A stretch of DNA of 64,000 bases from Cytobacillus firmus (GCF_023657595.1 NZ_CP098323.1:954001-1018000); one strand, 5' to 3'; positions 54,004-63,433 are shown, counted from the first letter of the stretch. Notes: generated by a model not told the origin, from the sequence alone. A program made the numbers and translations.

Positions 54004-55926
54004 TTATGATCTCAACAGCCTCAAGCTGTTTAAAATAACCAAAATGGTTGATCCTTCATGGCCGATAACTCCATAAGGAAGGTCAAGCAGCTGCAGGAAG
54101 TTGGATGCAATCAAAAACATAATCACCGTGATGGAGAAGATGACATTTTGTTTGATGATGGTATTCATGCGCCTTGAAAGTTCGATGGCTTCCGCAATTT
54201 TCGGCAAGTCATTTTTCATTAAAACCACATCAGCCGTTTCAAGCGCTACATCCGTTCCTTCGCCCATAGCGATTCCGACATTGGCAGTGGCAAGGGCAGG
54301 GGCATCGTTAATTCCGTCACCAACCATGGCGACATTGCTGTATGTTTCCTTCAGCTTTTTCAAATGCTCGACTTTGTTTTCAGGCAGGCATTCGGCAATA
54401 TGCTCATTGACATGGCTTTCGCCCGCAATTGCAGCTGCTGTTGTCTGGCTATCACCTGTCAGCATGATCGTGTAGATTCCCTGTTTCTTTAAAAGGTCAA
54501 TGGCCTGTTTGGTTTCCTGCCGGACAACATCCTTCAGGGAAAGGAGGCCGATGATTTCATTGTTTTTCTTGACAAATACAACCGTCTTTCCTTCGCTTGC
54601 CATGCGGTCGGCAGCTCCGTCTGCAAATGCCATGGCTTCTGTTTTACCGACAAAAGAGGATTTGCCGATTTTCCATTCATCATGATCAACCTTCGCTTTG
54701 ACCCCAAATCCGGTAACATCTTCAATGCTCTCCGGGTGGATAAGGGACTCTGTAAGTGTGCTCTTGGCATATTTGACAATGGCATTAGCCAGCGGGTGGT
54801 TTGAATGACTTTCAATAGATGCGACCTTTAGAAGCAGTTCTTCCCTGGAAAGCCCATCCTTGACTACTACATCGGTTACTTCCGGTTTTCCTTTTGTCAG
54901 TGTGCCGGTTTTGTCAAAGGCAATCGCCTTAAGATGGCTCAGGTTTTCGAGGTGCACACCGCCTTTAAAAAGGATGCCGTGTCTCGCTCCATTCGAAATG
55001 GCTGACAAAGTCGCAGGCATGATGGATGCGACCAGGGCACAAGGTGATGCTACAACAAGAAGAATCATGGCCCGGTAAAAAGTTTCAGTCCAGCTCCATC
55101 CTAACAGAAAGTGTGGAGCAAACATCATCAGAACAACAACAGCCAAAACAATTTTGACATAGGTGCCTTCAAATTTTTCAATGAAAAGCTGTGAAGGTGA
55201 TTTCTCGCTTTGAGCTGATTGCACAAGCTCAATAATTTTTTGAAAAAGGGTTTCGTTATTCGGTTTTGTGATTTCAACCGTAATCGATCCGTTCAAATTC
55301 ACAGTGCCGGCAAATACCTGGTCATCCGCCCCTTTTGAAACAGGCAGGGACTCACCCGTAATAGCAGCTTCGTCCAGAGATGAATGGCCTTTTACGATGG
55401 TTCCATCAGAGGGAACCCGCTCACCCGGCTTTACAAGGATAAAGTCCCCAATTTCCAGCTCGGAAACATGGACACGCTCCTCGGAACCGTCTGTGATCCT
55501 CAGGGCTTCTTCAGGCTGGAGCTCCATGAGGGAAGAGATTTCCTTATGGCTTTTGTTCATGGTGTAGGTTTCCAAAGCACCGCTGACTGCGAAAATAAAT
55601 ATCAGGATTGCGCCTTCTGTCCAATAGCCGATAATTGCTGAGCCGATTGCAGCGAAAATCATCAGCATTTCAACATTCAATTCTTTATTCTCAATGGTTT
55701 CTTCGATGCCTTCTTTCGCTTTCGCAAAACCGCCGATTATGAAAGCCAGCAGGTAAGCGGCAATCGATGGGGTTTCCATTCCGCTTCGGTCTAACAGCCA
55801 GCCTGCCAGAATCAATACACCGCTCAGAAGTGCGGCAATTAATTCAGCATGGGGTCTGATTTTTTCTAAAAGATTTTCTTCAGATCGATTGCTGCTTTTA
55901 AGCAGAGCCTTTGCCTCCATACTCAT
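54004..55926 (-). CDS. Heavy-metal translocating P-type ATPase (ZosA-like)
   Basis: A 640-aa P1B-ATPase with no N-terminal HMA metal-binding domain. Phosphorylation motif AFDKTGTLTKGKP, metal-site SPC (VASPCALVAS), ATP-binding ESHSNHPLA and MVGDGINDAPALA, and the C-terminal LLDLPYGVIGHEGSTILVILN. Length and domain plan are those of B. subtilis ZosA (YkvW), a PerR-regulated zinc importer; CadA-type export is the alternative. ATG after GGAGGACAAACG. Confidence 0.9.
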   Translation of the reverse strand: MSMEAKALLKSSNRSEENLLEKIRPHAELIAALLSGVLILAGWLLDRSGMETPSIAAYLLAFIIGGFAKAKEGIEETIENKELNVEMLMIFAAIGSAIIGYWTEGAILIFIFAVSGALETYTMNKSHKEISSLMELQPEEALRITDGSEERVHVSELEIGDFILVKPGERVPSDGTIVKGHSSLDEAAITGESLPVSKGADDQVFAGTVNLNGSITVEITKPNNETLFQKIIELVQSAQSEKSPSQLFIEKFEGTYVKIVLAVVVLMMFAPHFLLGWSWTETFYRAMILLVVASPCALVASIMPATLSAISNGARHGILFKGGVHLENLSHLKAIAFDKTGTLTKGKPEVTDVVVKDGLSREELLLKVASIESHSNHPLANAIVKYAKSTLTESLIHPESIEDVTGFGVKAKVDHDEWKIGKSSFVGKTEAMAFADGAADRMASEGKTVVFVKKNNEIIGLLSLKDVVRQETKQAIDLLKKQGIYTIMLTGDSQTTAAAIAGESHVNEHIAECLPENKVEHLKKLKETYSNVAMVGDGINDAPALATANVGIAMGEGTDVALETADVVLMKNDLPKIAEAIELSRRMNTIIKQNVIFSITVIMFLIASNFLQLLDLPYGVIGHEGSTILVILNSLRLLRS

Positions 55927-56167
55927 CGTTTGTCCTCCTAAAATGGTTTTAATGTTTTTCAGTTGTCTTATTGAGAAGAATAATCACATTCAATACCCCT
56001 AAAAAACGACGAAAGCTGCCACCAGATAGGTGACAGCGTTAAAATCAGTAATGCAGCTTGCACTATGCAATTATGGTAATCTATTACACTTATATTACTA
56101 TATAGCCTATGAAAAGAAAAGTTAAACGGTCTTTAAAAATGAATAAAATTAATTTTAGGTTACGAAT
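55927..56167. other. Upstream region of the P-type ATPase gene
   Basis: TTATT-GAGAAG-AATAA (55968-55983) is an inverted repeat remotely like a PerR or Fur-type box. A GCTGCCACC/GGTGACAGC hairpin lies near 56013-56038. No gene is seen; R3 follows. Confidence 0.35.
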
Positions 56168-56300
56168 TCTACCCGTTGCTTTCCGCTGCGGATACTTGCT
56201 TTCCGCGGGGAGGAACAGAGCTCCTCGGCTTCGCCTGCGGGGTCTCCCGCTCCCTCTCCTCCCGCAGGACATTGGATAAGCTTCCTTGAATGATCACCGC
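56168..56300. repeat. Dispersed repeat R3, copy 2
   Basis: CCGTTGCTTTCCGCTGCGGA through GCTTTCCGCGGGGAGGAACAG and CTGCGGGGTCTCCCGC, reverse complement of part of copy 1. Then ordinary AT-rich DNA to 56432. Confidence 0.7.
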
Positions 56301-56432
56301 ACGAAGAAAATGCGTCAGCATTTTCGAGGATCAAGTACCCTCCCGCTCCAATCAACTCAGTAATTTAAACTTAATTTGCATTTGCAAGCTCAAACAAATA
56401 TTAATCTTTTGAAGCTCCAACTATTACGAAGC

Positions 56433-57611
56433 TTAGAAAGACTGGCTTTTCTCCAATACTTGCTGTTTATTTCCAAACAATGTGACGGCACCAAAGATTA
56501 TCAGCAGCATCACACTGATAATATTGAAAAAGCTGATCGTCTCGAATAATTCAATGAAAAGGCCGCCGAAGTAGGGGCCAATCAGGCTTCCGATGCTGAA
56601 GGCTACGCCGCAAAGCAGGTTGCCTGTTGGAAGCAGGTTCTTTGGCATTAAGTCTGCCATATACGTAATGCCGAGTGAAAAGGTTGATCCGACGGCCATG
56701 CCTGCTATGAATAGGCAAATGGTCAGTGCAAGCACGATTTCCTCAAGCAGGCTTGCAGCGACAAAGCTGATAAACCCGATAAAAAGAACACTCATTAAAA
56801 CCTGGCGTCTTCCAAATTTATCACTCATGATGCCTAAAGGAAGCTGGAATAGGATGCCCCCGATCGCAAATGAAGTCAGCAGCAGGGAAACACTTGAAAC
56901 TTCGAGCCCGATGCGCAGGCCATAGATGGGAAAGCTTCCGTTCAATGAAGCTTCAAGAAACCCGTATCCCATTGCCGGCAGGAAGGCAACCCAGCCATAT
57001 TTTGTGGCTTTTGAAAAACGCTTCATTGTTTCTCTGAATGAATTAATTTCTATGGACTGTTCAGGGAAATCATTTTTCAATGAGAATAAAAACAGCCAGG
57101 CAATCAGACATAGAATAGAAGAAATGACAAACGGCATGGTTTCATTGATTTTGACAAGCGGTGCCATTAATGGACCTACTGCAAATCCAACTCCGAAGAA
57201 AAGTCCGTACAGGGAGATATTCCGTCCGCGTCTGTTTTCCGGGGAAAAGGATGTGATCCATGTCTGCGTTCCAAAATGCAGGGCATGGTCGCCGATGCCG
57301 ATAAGAAGCCGCAGTATGAACCAGAACCAAAACGATTTCCACAGCGGAAAAAGCATGAGAGATACAACCACTAATAATCCTCCAAGGATAATGACCGGCT
57401 TGTAGCCGTATTTTCGCAATGGGTATTCCATAAAAGGTGAAATGAGAAGGATACCAATATATAAACCTGTTGCATTTAAACCATTCAAGCTGGAGGAGAT
57501 GCCGTCATTTTCGAAAATAATAGCAATTAACGGCAGCAGCATTCCCTGGCTGAAGCCTGAAATGGCCACAATGCTGATTAGAATCCAAAAACGCATTGTT
57601 TCTTTATTCAT
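56433..57611 (-). CDS. MFS transporter (YfkF-like)
   Basis: A 392-aa 12-segment transporter; its place before the calcium antiporter gene matches B. subtilis yfkF. TM2/3 loop PFMEYPLRKYGYKPVIIL replaces the usual Asp-Arg signature; the second half carries GIMSDKFGRRQVLMS. Substrate unknown. Confidence 0.87.
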   Translation of the reverse strand: MNKETMRFWILISIVAISGFSQGMLLPLIAIIFENDGISSSLNGLNATGLYIGILLISPFMEYPLRKYGYKPVIILGGLLVVVSLMLFPLWKSFWFWFILRLLIGIGDHALHFGTQTWITSFSPENRRGRNISLYGLFFGVGFAVGPLMAPLVKINETMPFVISSILCLIAWLFLFSLKNDFPEQSIEINSFRETMKRFSKATKYGWVAFLPAMGYGFLEASLNGSFPIYGLRIGLEVSSVSLLLTSFAIGGILFQLPLGIMSDKFGRRQVLMSVLFIGFISFVAASLLEEIVLALTICLFIAGMAVGSTFSLGITYMADLMPKNLLPTGNLLCGVAFSIGSLIGPYFGGLFIELFETISFFNIISVMLLIIFGAVTLFGNKQQVLEKSQSF

Positions 57612-57771
57612 AAAAAAACCTCTTTTTCTGACGTGAAATATAAATGTCTCCTAAATGATGGTATCGGGAATAAGTTATCTTGGCAAGAGTAAGTTTATGG
57701 TCATAATAGTTTTGTTCGAAAGCAAAATAGTGTAATCTCTACTAATAATAAGATAAAAAGGGGCGAATACC

Positions 57772-58155
57772 ATGGAATTTAAAATGAAGGAAGAAGCAGG
57801 CTTTTATGCCGATTTGCCATTCGGACGTCTGGAGGTGGCCGGGGATGAAGAGTATGGCTTCAGGCCGTACCAGCTGCTTGTCGCTTCGCTGGCTGTTTGC
57901 AGCGGCGGTGTTCTAAGAAAAATCATGAAAAAAATGCGCATGGAATTCGAGGATATCCAAATGAAAACCAGTGTAGAAAGAAATCCTGAAATCGCTGACC
58001 GTGTGGAAAAGGTGCAAATCCACTTCATTATTAAAGGAACGGATTTGAATGAGGCGAAACTCCACAAGGCATTGGAATTGACCAGAAAGAATTGTTCAAT
58101 GGTGCGCTCAGTGGAAGGAAGCATTGAAATAGAAGAGACATTTGAACTTATTTAA
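57772..58155 (+). CDS. OsmC family protein
   Basis: A 127-aa OsmC/Ohr-fold protein. The two conserved cysteines are present in LAVCSGGVLRK (Cys42 or so) and TRKNCSMVRS, as in thiol peroxidases of this family. Start is 8 bp behind GGGG. Inserted between yfkF and yfkE; the peroxide substrate is unknown. Confidence 0.88.
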   Translation: MEFKMKEEAGFYADLPFGRLEVAGDEEYGFRPYQLLVASLAVCSGGVLRKIMKKMRMEFEDIQMKTSVERNPEIADRVEKVQIHFIIKGTDLNEAKLHKALELTRKNCSMVRSVEGSIEIEETFELI

Positions 58156-58162
58156 CACGCAG

Positions 58163-58196
58163 ACAGGGAAGAGGATGCCTCTTTCCTGTTTTTTTA
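58163..58196 (+). terminator. Terminator after osmC-like gene
   Basis: Stem ACAGGGAAGAGG/CCTCTTTCCTGT around ATG, then TTTTTTT. Confidence 0.8.
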
Positions 58197-58220
58197 AAAG
58201 ATAAGAAAAGTATATAATTT

Positions 58221-58358
58221 TTGAACGTCGATAACTGTCTAGCTCCACAAGGAACGCTTCGACAGCATCATCATCGCACGGCTAAAAGCGTTAGCTTTTA
58301 GGAGGAGCGCCTACCCCCTCGAGGTGTCGGGGGTGGGCAAGGCGCTTGCGCTTTTCTT
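58221..58358 (+). repeat. Dispersed repeat R1, copy 4
   Basis: TTGAACGTCGATAACTGTCT at the left, GCGCCTACCCCCTCGAGG and GGCGCTTGCGCTTTTC at the right. The module CATCGCACGGCTAAAAGCG occurs in copy 5. No adjoining stop codon at its right edge. Confidence 0.8.
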
Positions 58359-58450
58359 ATACAAGCGTACTTTTGTGAAAGGCGGGAGAATAATAGTATA
58401 ATAATTCCTATACAAATAATAAGAATTTAAGTGAAACGAGGTGCCCCTCA

Positions 58451-59593
58451 TTGAAATTCCAAGACTTAAAAACCCCCGAAGAAAGAATCAGGCTCATGGA
58501 AGAGCTCTCAAAAAAATTTTTATCAAGAGCAGCCAAAAACGATGAAGAAGGCCTTTTTCCGTTTGAAAATATGAAAGAACTAAAAGAATCCGGCTACACC
58601 TCCTTGACCGTCCCTAAACGATACGGGGGAAAAGAAATCTCCCTATCTGAATTTCTGCACCTCCAGGAAAAGATAGCGGAAGGTGATGGCTCCACCGCCC
58701 TGTCCATTGGATGGCATATGGGGATTATCAAAAGCCTTGGCGAGAAAAACAACTGGGAAGAAGCAGTATTTAAGAAGCTGTGTGAAGACGTCAAAAAGGG
58801 TGCCCTAATGAATAACTGTGCAACAGAACCGCAGACCGGCAGCCCTACAAGGGGAGGCAAGCCTGTTACCTCTGCACGAAAAGAGGAGGATTCCTGGATC
58901 ATTAATGGCCGGAAAAGCTTCACAACCATGGCTCCCGTGCTGGATTACTTCAATGTGAGCGCCACGATTGAAGAGAGTGGAGAGATTGGGAACTTTTTAA
59001 TTCCGGGAAATTCTACAGGTCTGGAGATTGAGGAAACGTGGGACAGTATTGCTATGAGAGGAACAGGAAGCCATGACCTTCTTATAAAAGATGTAAGGGT
59101 AAAGGAAGAGGCCCTTGTTGAGCTGTTTCAGCCCGGGAAAAAAGGCGCTGCCGGCTGGCTTCTCCACATTCCGGCCTGTTATTTGGGCATTGCACAGGCT
59201 GCTCAGGATTATGCGATTACCTTTGCGAAAGACTACTCCCCGAACAGCATAAAGGGTGCCATCATTGATTTGCCCAATGTTCAGCAAAAAATTGGAGAGA
59301 TGGAATTTGAACTCATGAGAGCACGCTATTTCCTTTATTCAGTTGCAGATAAATGGGATGAAGCAAACGATGAAACGAGAAGCGGGATGCAGCCTGAATT
59401 GGGAGCGGTCAAGCTGGCTGTAACGAACGCGGCCATTACAGTAGTCGATTTGGCCATGCGGGTAGCAGGTGCCCGCAGTTTATCAGTAAAAAATCCGCTG
59501 CAGCGCTATTACAGGGATGTACGTGCCGGGCTGCATAACCCGCCAATGGATGATATGACAATTCAGGCATTAGCAAAAAATGCGATAAAGTAA
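58451..59593 (+). CDS. Acyl-CoA dehydrogenase family protein
   Basis: A 380-aa flavoenzyme resembling B. subtilis YdbM. N-terminal helical domain; SYTSLTVPKRYGGKEI is not exact but YTSLTVPKRYGGKE is near residue 50; central ATEPQTGSPTRGGKPVTSAR and the C-terminal LAMRVAGARSLSVKNPLQRYYRD agree with the family. TTG start 58451 after GAGGTG. The substrate is not clear; acyl-CoA oxidation is assumed, but this branch also includes DszC-like monooxygenases. Confidence 0.85.
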   Translation: MKFQDLKTPEERIRLMEELSKKFLSRAAKNDEEGLFPFENMKELKESGYTSLTVPKRYGGKEISLSEFLHLQEKIAEGDGSTALSIGWHMGIIKSLGEKNNWEEAVFKKLCEDVKKGALMNNCATEPQTGSPTRGGKPVTSARKEEDSWIINGRKSFTTMAPVLDYFNVSATIEESGEIGNFLIPGNSTGLEIEETWDSIAMRGTGSHDLLIKDVRVKEEALVELFQPGKKGAAGWLLHIPACYLGIAQAAQDYAITFAKDYSPNSIKGAIIDLPNVQQKIGEMEFELMRARYFLYSVADKWDEANDETRSGMQPELGAVKLAVTNAAITVVDLAMRVAGARSLSVKNPLQRYYRDVRAGLHNPPMDDMTIQALAKNAIK

Positions 59594-59598
59594 CGAGG

Positions 59599-59628
59599 AA
59601 AGCTGCTGTTTTAGACGGCAGCTTTTTT
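59599..59628 (+). terminator. Terminator after acyl-CoA dehydrogenase gene
   Basis: AAAGCTGC...GGCAGCTTTTTT. Confidence 0.75.
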
Positions 59629-59772
59629 ATATGCCATTTGTGGCAAGTTTGACTTCTTTCAAAATCGGCTAAAGAGAAAGTACCTTTTACATAAAGTGAC
59701 TGCATATAATCACATAGGCAGGAATGTGCAGGCAATACTAAAAAATATTATAAAACGTAAGGAGTTAAAGAT

Positions 59773-60834
59773 ATGACAAATAAAGTGTTTATGGTATTGG
59801 CGTTTGCGGGTGTTCCGCTGTCTGTCATCGGAACATTGATGCACTGGTCCAATATCTTGCTGTTTGTGATATACTGCATCACAATTATCGCATTAGCCAG
59901 CTATATGGGAAGGGCGACAGAAAGCCTTGCCGTAGTAGCGGGTCCCCGAATTGGCGGATTACTGAATGCCACCTTTGGAAATGCAGTTGAACTTATCATT
60001 TCGATTTTCGCTTTAAAGGCCGGCCTGATAAGTGTTGTGCTTGCATCACTGACAGGATCCGTATTGGGGAATTTACTTTTAGTGGCAGGACTATCATTTT
60101 TCGTTGGAGGAGTAAAATACAAGACCCAGTCCTTTAATGTCTTTGATGCACGCCACAATTCAGGACTTCTGATGTTTGCGGTCATTGTGGCTTTTGTAAT
60201 CCCGGAGGTTTTTTCCATGACCATGGATGAAGCTGAAACGATTACGTTCAGCATCGGCATTTCTGTCATTTTAATCGCTCTGTATTTAGCGGCTTTGTTC
60301 TTCAAATTGGTCACCCACCGGGGCGTCTATCAATCAAAAGAGGAGAGCAAAAGCTCTCATGAGGAGGAAACCCCCGAATGGAGCAAAGGGAAGGCCATTG
60401 CGGTGCTTGCCATTTCGACCATTGCCGTTGCCTATGTATCAGAGAATCTGGTGCATACCTTCGAAACAGTCGGAGAAGCGTTTGGCTGGACAGAGCTGTT
60501 TATTGGGGTAGTGATAGTGGCCATCGTCGGAAATGCGGCAGAGCATGCTTCTGCCATCATTATGGCTTATAAAAATAAAATGGACATTGCTGTTGAAATT
60601 GCCGTTGGTTCCACACTTCAGGTGGCGATGTTCGTAGCGCCAGTCCTTGTACTGCTTTCGCTGCTCTTCCCAACAGCCATGCCGCTTGTTTTTACATTAC
60701 CTGAGCTGATTGCCATGGTGACGGCCGTTCTGCTGATGATTGTCATTGGCAATGACGGGGAAACCAACTGGTTTGAAGGAGCCACTCTCCTGGCAGCTTA
60801 CGTAATCATGGGAATAGGATTTTATCTTTTATAG
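59773..60834 (+). CDS. Calcium/proton antiporter (YfkE/CaxA-type)
   Basis: A 353-aa CaCA-superfamily exchanger with about 11 membrane helices and the two alpha-repeats GLLNATFGNAVELIISI and AIVGNAAEHASAIIMAY that carry the acidic calcium ligands. Closely follows the length and layout of B. subtilis YfkE (CAX). Exports Ca2+ for H+. Confidence 0.95.
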   Translation: MTNKVFMVLAFAGVPLSVIGTLMHWSNILLFVIYCITIIALASYMGRATESLAVVAGPRIGGLLNATFGNAVELIISIFALKAGLISVVLASLTGSVLGNLLLVAGLSFFVGGVKYKTQSFNVFDARHNSGLLMFAVIVAFVIPEVFSMTMDEAETITFSIGISVILIALYLAALFFKLVTHRGVYQSKEESKSSHEEETPEWSKGKAIAVLAISTIAVAYVSENLVHTFETVGEAFGWTELFIGVVIVAIVGNAAEHASAIIMAYKNKMDIAVEIAVGSTLQVAMFVAPVLVLLSLLFPTAMPLVFTLPELIAMVTAVLLMIVIGNDGETNWFEGATLLAAYVIMGIGFYLL

Positions 60835-60841
60835 CACATAG

Positions 60842-60872
60842 AAAACCGGCTCTGAAAATTCTCAGAGCCGGT
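60842..60872. terminator. Terminator after calcium antiporter gene
   Basis: Perfect stem AACCGGCTCTGA/TCAGAGCCGGTT between convergent frames. Confidence 0.8.
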
Positions 60873-60949
60873 TATTTATATGGGTATTTAAGTACTTTTC
60901 TTAAAGGATTATGTTTTTTCAGAGAATGGTTCTGTTCGCTTTCTGTCAT
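60872..60949 (-). CDS. Very small basic peptide (25 aa), uncertain
   Basis: MTESEQNHSLKKHNPLRKVL followed by KYPYK; GGTGAT ribosome site 3 nt before the ATG and a hairpin directly after the stop. Two even shorter frames with GGAGG sites lie upstream on the same strand near 61020-61070. Could be a chance frame. Confidence 0.3.
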   Translation of the reverse strand: MTESEQNHSLKKHNPLRKVLKYPYK

Positions 60950-61243
60950 TGATCACCAACCTTCATGCTGATTTTTGATCATTAACCTGACTTGCAGATG
61001 ACTTAACAAAAAAACGATTCTCCTCCTTTTACATAGTAGTGGGGTTGATTTCCACTGCCCTCCTTTAATTTAGTAATCTCATTATAACCCTTTATTTGAT
61101 ATTTGTAAATATTCTGATTTTTACAATTTTGTTACAAAACAATCGAAACAAAGCTTATTTTGCATGGGAGGGATAATATCCCCTTTCTCCGAAAAAACTA
61201 ATATCAACCTAAAAAGATTGTGACTTGAAAGGAGAAAGACATC
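60950..61243. other. Control region upstream of the yfkD-like gene
   Basis: Holds two GGAGG-type sequences on the minus strand (near 61027 and 61064) and AT-rich DNA. No gene with confidence. Confidence 0.35.
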
Positions 61244-62065
61244 ATGAAAAAATACGTAAGCATTCTTTTTTTAGGTCTTATACTATTGCTGTCATTCCAT
61301 CCGGCCGCAGAAGCGCAGAAAGGGTCTGAAAAGCCGGCAAAACAGCCAGCGAAAGCAATCACTATCCCTAATTCGGTGCTGAATGTAACGAAGGAAAATA
61401 CGTATCCGAACCCTGCGCAGGATATGCCGACGCTGCAGCCGAGCGAATTAACCCAGCAGCTCATTGATTCATCGAAGGTTACGATCGAAAATCCGGATCT
61501 CATCCGGATGCTGAATGAAACCTCGGTCAGCAGCACTCCGTTCGCACTTGGCTATAGAGCGATCGTCTATCTCGGTCAATGGCCGTTAAATTATGAGTCT
61601 GCGGAAACCTCTCCAAATTGGGAATATCAGCGGATAAACACGAATTATTTCGATAACCGGGGCGGCAAGGCGCCTTACCAGATTCATTATGTGCAGGAAG
61701 CCCAGAAGGTTGTACGCGGGGGTCTGACTGCCAAAGTTCCCAATGCCGAGGATGTTAAAAAGATGATGCTCCTCAAGGCCATGGAGAAATCAGGTCTGCC
61801 TCTTGCTTTTGAAACGATTATAGGCGCAGGCACCAAAAAGGATCATATCTATAATATTCCGCCTAAAAGATTAGGGTATCTATACGGCTATGCTCCTGCC
61901 ATCAATGAAAAGGGGAAAGTCACGTATGGAGAAGTGTACTTGATGCTGAAAGGCAGCAAAAAAATGATCGTCATAAAAAATGTCACTTCACAGGGAATAG
62001 GTGCCTGGATTCCGATTCAGGATCATGTGACATTCGGGTTTGTTGTTTCGGAAAGACCAAGATAA
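61244..62065 (+). CDS. YfkD family secreted protein
   Basis: A 273-aa protein with signal peptide (SILFLGLILLLSFHPAAEA). The mature region has QWPLNYESAETSPNWEYQRI and PYQIHYVQEAQKVV, typical of YfkD-like proteins; B. subtilis yfkD is next to yfkE in the same way. Function unknown; it ends in a domain (IGAGTKKDHIYNIPPKRLGY). AAAGGAGAAAG upstream of the ATG. Confidence 0.9.
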   Translation: MKKYVSILFLGLILLLSFHPAAEAQKGSEKPAKQPAKAITIPNSVLNVTKENTYPNPAQDMPTLQPSELTQQLIDSSKVTIENPDLIRMLNETSVSSTPFALGYRAIVYLGQWPLNYESAETSPNWEYQRINTNYFDNRGGKAPYQIHYVQEAQKVVRGGLTAKVPNAEDVKKMMLLKAMEKSGLPLAFETIIGAGTKKDHIYNIPPKRLGYLYGYAPAINEKGKVTYGEVYLMLKGSKKMIVIKNVTSQGIGAWIPIQDHVTFGFVVSERPR

Positions 62066-62068
62066 AAG

Positions 62069-62262
62069 GAAAAGCGGAAGCGCCTTCGGAACAAGCCAAA
62101 ATCGCTTGTTCCTGCGAAGATCATCCAAGGAAGCTTTCCTTGGTGCCCACCCCCAACACCTCTAGGGGGTAGGCGCTCCTCCTAAAAGCTAAAGCTTTTA
62201 GCCGTGCGATGATGATGCTGTCGAAGCGTTCCTTGTGGAGCTAGACAGTTATCCACGTTCAA
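62069..62262 (-). repeat. Dispersed repeat R1, copy 5 (inverted)
   Basis: GAAAAGCGGAAGCGCCTTCG, CACCCCCAACACCTCTAGGG and GCTAGACAGTTATCCACG; its edge lies 3 bp after the yfkD stop. About 90 bp identical to copy 3 apart from a few bases, then the CATC module of copy 4 in reverse. Confidence 0.8.
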
Positions 62263-62282
62263 AATTTTATATTTTTTTGTAA

Positions 62283-62317
62283 GAAAGCCAGCCCAAAATT
62301 CGGGCTGGCTGATTTTT
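62283..62317. terminator. Bidirectional terminator between R1 and yfkB-like gene
   Basis: Stem AAGCCAGCCC/GGGCTGGCTT-like around AAAATTC, then TTTTTTT. Confidence 0.75.
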
Positions 62318-63433
62318 TTAGATATTCGAGCGTCGCGTCTTAAAATTTGTTTCTTTATAATAGCTGTTCTTCACAAGAACGTTAGGGCCAAGGCATTTTA
62401 CACCGGCACAATGACAGTTCAGGGAATCGGCGAGTTCCGTTCTGCTCCATTTCTGATAAATATCCTCAAGCTGATCTGTCTGGATATTCCCGAGCGGCGG
62501 TGTATCACCAAAGTCAGTGACAATGACATCACCCGTGAAAATATTAACATTAAGACGTGATCTTCCGTCAGGATCATTTCGGACCGTCACATTTTTGGAT
62601 GAGTGCAGTCTTCTTAGAAGCTCCAGGTCTTCCTTCTCGCTGCTGCAGGCATAAAAGGGCAGAGTGCCAAACAGCATCCAGGTATCCTCGTTCCTTACAT
62701 CGAGAAGATGATGGATGGCTGATCTCATTTCTCCAAGAGTTAACGTTTCTAATGAGGAGGCGAAGTCTGAGGGGTACATAGGATGCACCTCATGGCGCTG
62801 ACAGTTCATTTCTTCCGTAATCTGTTTATGGATTTTCTCAAGATAAGGCAATGTCCGTTTATTAAGCATGGTTTCAGCGGAAACCATTACCCCGGCTTTT
62901 ACGAGCTCCCTGCTGTTTTCAATTATCCTGTAAAAAAGACGCTGACGCTGCTCTATTGTCGGCTTTCGTTCCATCATTGCAAAGCCGCCTTCAATAAAGT
63001 CCTCTTCCGTTCCCCAGTTATGAGATATATGTAGGACATCCAAATAAGGAATAATTTCTTCGTAACGGGCTAACTCCAGCGTCAGATTTGAATTAATCTG
63101 TGTTCTGACCCCTCTTTCGTGTGCATAGCGCAGCAGCGGCGCAACATAATTTTCAACCGATTTTTTGGAAAGCATCGGCTCCCCGCCTGTTATGCTCAGC
63201 GATCTTAACAGGGGAATCTCATCCAGCCTTTTCAGAAGCAAATTGATTGGCAGTGCGTCAGGATCTTTCGGCTGAAGGGTATAGCCGACAGCACAGTGTT
63301 CGCAGCGCATATTGCATAATACCGTTGTGGTAAATTCAATATTTGAAAGCACCATTTTTCCGTGCTGATCGATGTCGGAATAAGCTTCCCATGGATCATA
63401 TTCCGGTGTGATGGGTGAAAGTTGTGTTTTCAT
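62318..63433 (-). CDS. Radical SAM/CxCxxxxC protein (YfkAB-like)
   Basis: A 371-aa radical SAM enzyme. N-terminal Fe-S motif CNMRCEHC (the CxxxCxxC of SAM binding) and GGEPML; the C-terminal CHCAGVKC is the CxCxxxxC motif for a second cluster. B. subtilis yfkAB corresponds. Reaction unknown. Start upstream region has AAGGAG. Confidence 0.9.
   Translation of the reverse strand: MKTQLSPITPEYDPWEAYSDIDQHGKMVLSNIEFTTTVLCNMRCEHCAVGYTLQPKDPDALPINLLLKRLDEIPLLRSLSITGGEPMLSKKSVENYVAPLLRYAHERGVRTQINSNLTLELARYEEIIPYLDVLHISHNWGTEEDFIEGGFAMMERKPTIEQRQRLFYRIIENSRELVKAGVMVSAETMLNKRTLPYLEKIHKQITEEMNCQRHEVHPMYPSDFASSLETLTLGEMRSAIHHLLDVRNEDTWMLFGTLPFYACSSEKEDLELLRRLHSSKNVTVRNDPDGRSRLNVNIFTGDVIVTDFGDTPPLGNIQTDQLEDIYQKWSRTELADSLNCHCAGVKCLGPNVLVKNSYYKETNFKTRRSNI

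Noticed and set aside
57772..58155. OsmC protein as a third selenoprotein
   Set aside because: Both catalytic positions are ordinary Cys codons and there is no in-frame TGA.
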